The translations under genes were made by a program, and so were the position numbers. 6,492 nt of DNA from an uncultured Halieaceae bacterium (GTDB lineage: Bacteria > Pseudomonadota > Gammaproteobacteria > Pseudomonadales > Halieaceae). Below are positions 6,261 through 6,492 of the stretch, one piece after another (the stretch's first letter is position 1; each line of letters starts with the position of its first letter). Location: positions 1 to 6,492 of the forward strand of contig CALINF010000219.1 in assembly GCA_938045215.1 (NCBI GenBank), in the 5' to 3' direction. The notes below the pieces were generated by a model, which saw only the letters and a program-made list of their open reading frames with translations, was not told the DNA's origin and ran no database searches.

Positions 6261-6492
6261 CTGTTTTCTTCCTGCCGATCAATGCCAGTAGCGCATTCGC
6301 CGCGCGCTGCGCGTAACTGAGAGAAAGTAACTCGCGCAGGGAGGCAAACGCCTCCTGTTGTTCTTCAGCCCTGACACCCCCGGCAAGCAGTTCCGATACT
6401 ACTGGCGCGAGTGTATCCGCACACACGTCTCCCTGAAAAAACTCCGGTACTACTGGCTTGTCCAGCAGGATATTGGGCAACGATACATAAGC
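6250..6492 (-). CDS. lpxB: Lipid-A-disaccharide synthase, C-terminal end
   Basis: Only the last 80 codons are present; the gene enters from the right edge. LpxB joins UDP-diacylglucosamine to lipid X to form the lipid A disaccharide at the inner face of the cytoplasmic membrane. The visible part reads AYVSLPNILLDKPVVPEFFQ and then GD, which matches the conserved C-terminal region of LpxB, where E. coli has a related SLPNLLADRELVKELLQ segment. A helical tail follows (about the last 50 residues, ending GRKKTDDA). Identification also rests on gene order: lpxB directly before rnhB and dnaE is the standard gammaproteobacterial arrangement. The stop codon (6250-6252) overlaps the start of rnhB by 11 bases. 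Confidence 0.93.
   Translation of the reverse strand, partial: AYVSLPNILLDKPVVPEFFQGDVCADTLAPVVSELLAGGVRAEEQQEAFASLRELLSLSYAQRAANALLALIGRKKTDDA

Overview
The window looks like a gammaproteobacterial chromosome segment. The tail of lpxB, then rnhB, then dnaE run on the minus strand as a tightly packed unit, the familiar lipid A / replication order of gammaproteobacteria. DnaE matches the E. coli protein so closely that the catalytic aspartates fall at the same residue numbers (401, 403, 555). The base composition is moderately GC-rich. With an exported sulfatase at the left edge, a marine gammaproteobacterium (for example a Cellvibrionales/Halieaceae-like lineage) is a reasonable guess, but the genus cannot be fixed from this sequence alone.

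Layout from left to right: (1) 1-259, minus: the N-terminal part of an exported type I sulfatase with its formylglycine motif, running off the left edge. (2) 260-402: an AT-richer divergent intergenic region with a candidate promoter in each direction. (3) 403-870, plus: a 38-codon small ORF with a good ribosome binding site, followed after 3 bases by a 115-aa protein of unknown function. (4) 931-1335, plus: a 134-aa, probably all-helical protein of unknown function. (5) 1363-2131, minus: a DUF1244 protein and, overlapping it by 8 bases, a Nudix hydrolase that carries a lipoprotein signal. (6) 2148-5633, minus: dnaE. (7) 5643-6260, minus: rnhB. (8) 6250-6492, minus: the C-terminal end of lpxB.

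The minus-strand genes from lpxB to DUF1244 overlap or are separated by no more than 16 bases, so they probably form one transcription unit. They combine lipid A disaccharide synthesis, removal of ribonucleotides from DNA, the replicative polymerase subunit, and two small proteins of uncertain role. The position after dnaE, where E. coli has accA, is occupied here by the lipoprotein-Nudix/DUF1244 pair. The two sets of genes converge at 1335/1363 with 27 bases between stop codons and no convincing terminator hairpin.

The core genes are ordinary. The points most worth a second look are the predicted outer-membrane Nudix lipoprotein downstream of dnaE, the small ORF coupled to an unknown gene behind a good promoter candidate, and the altered beta-clamp motif in DnaE.
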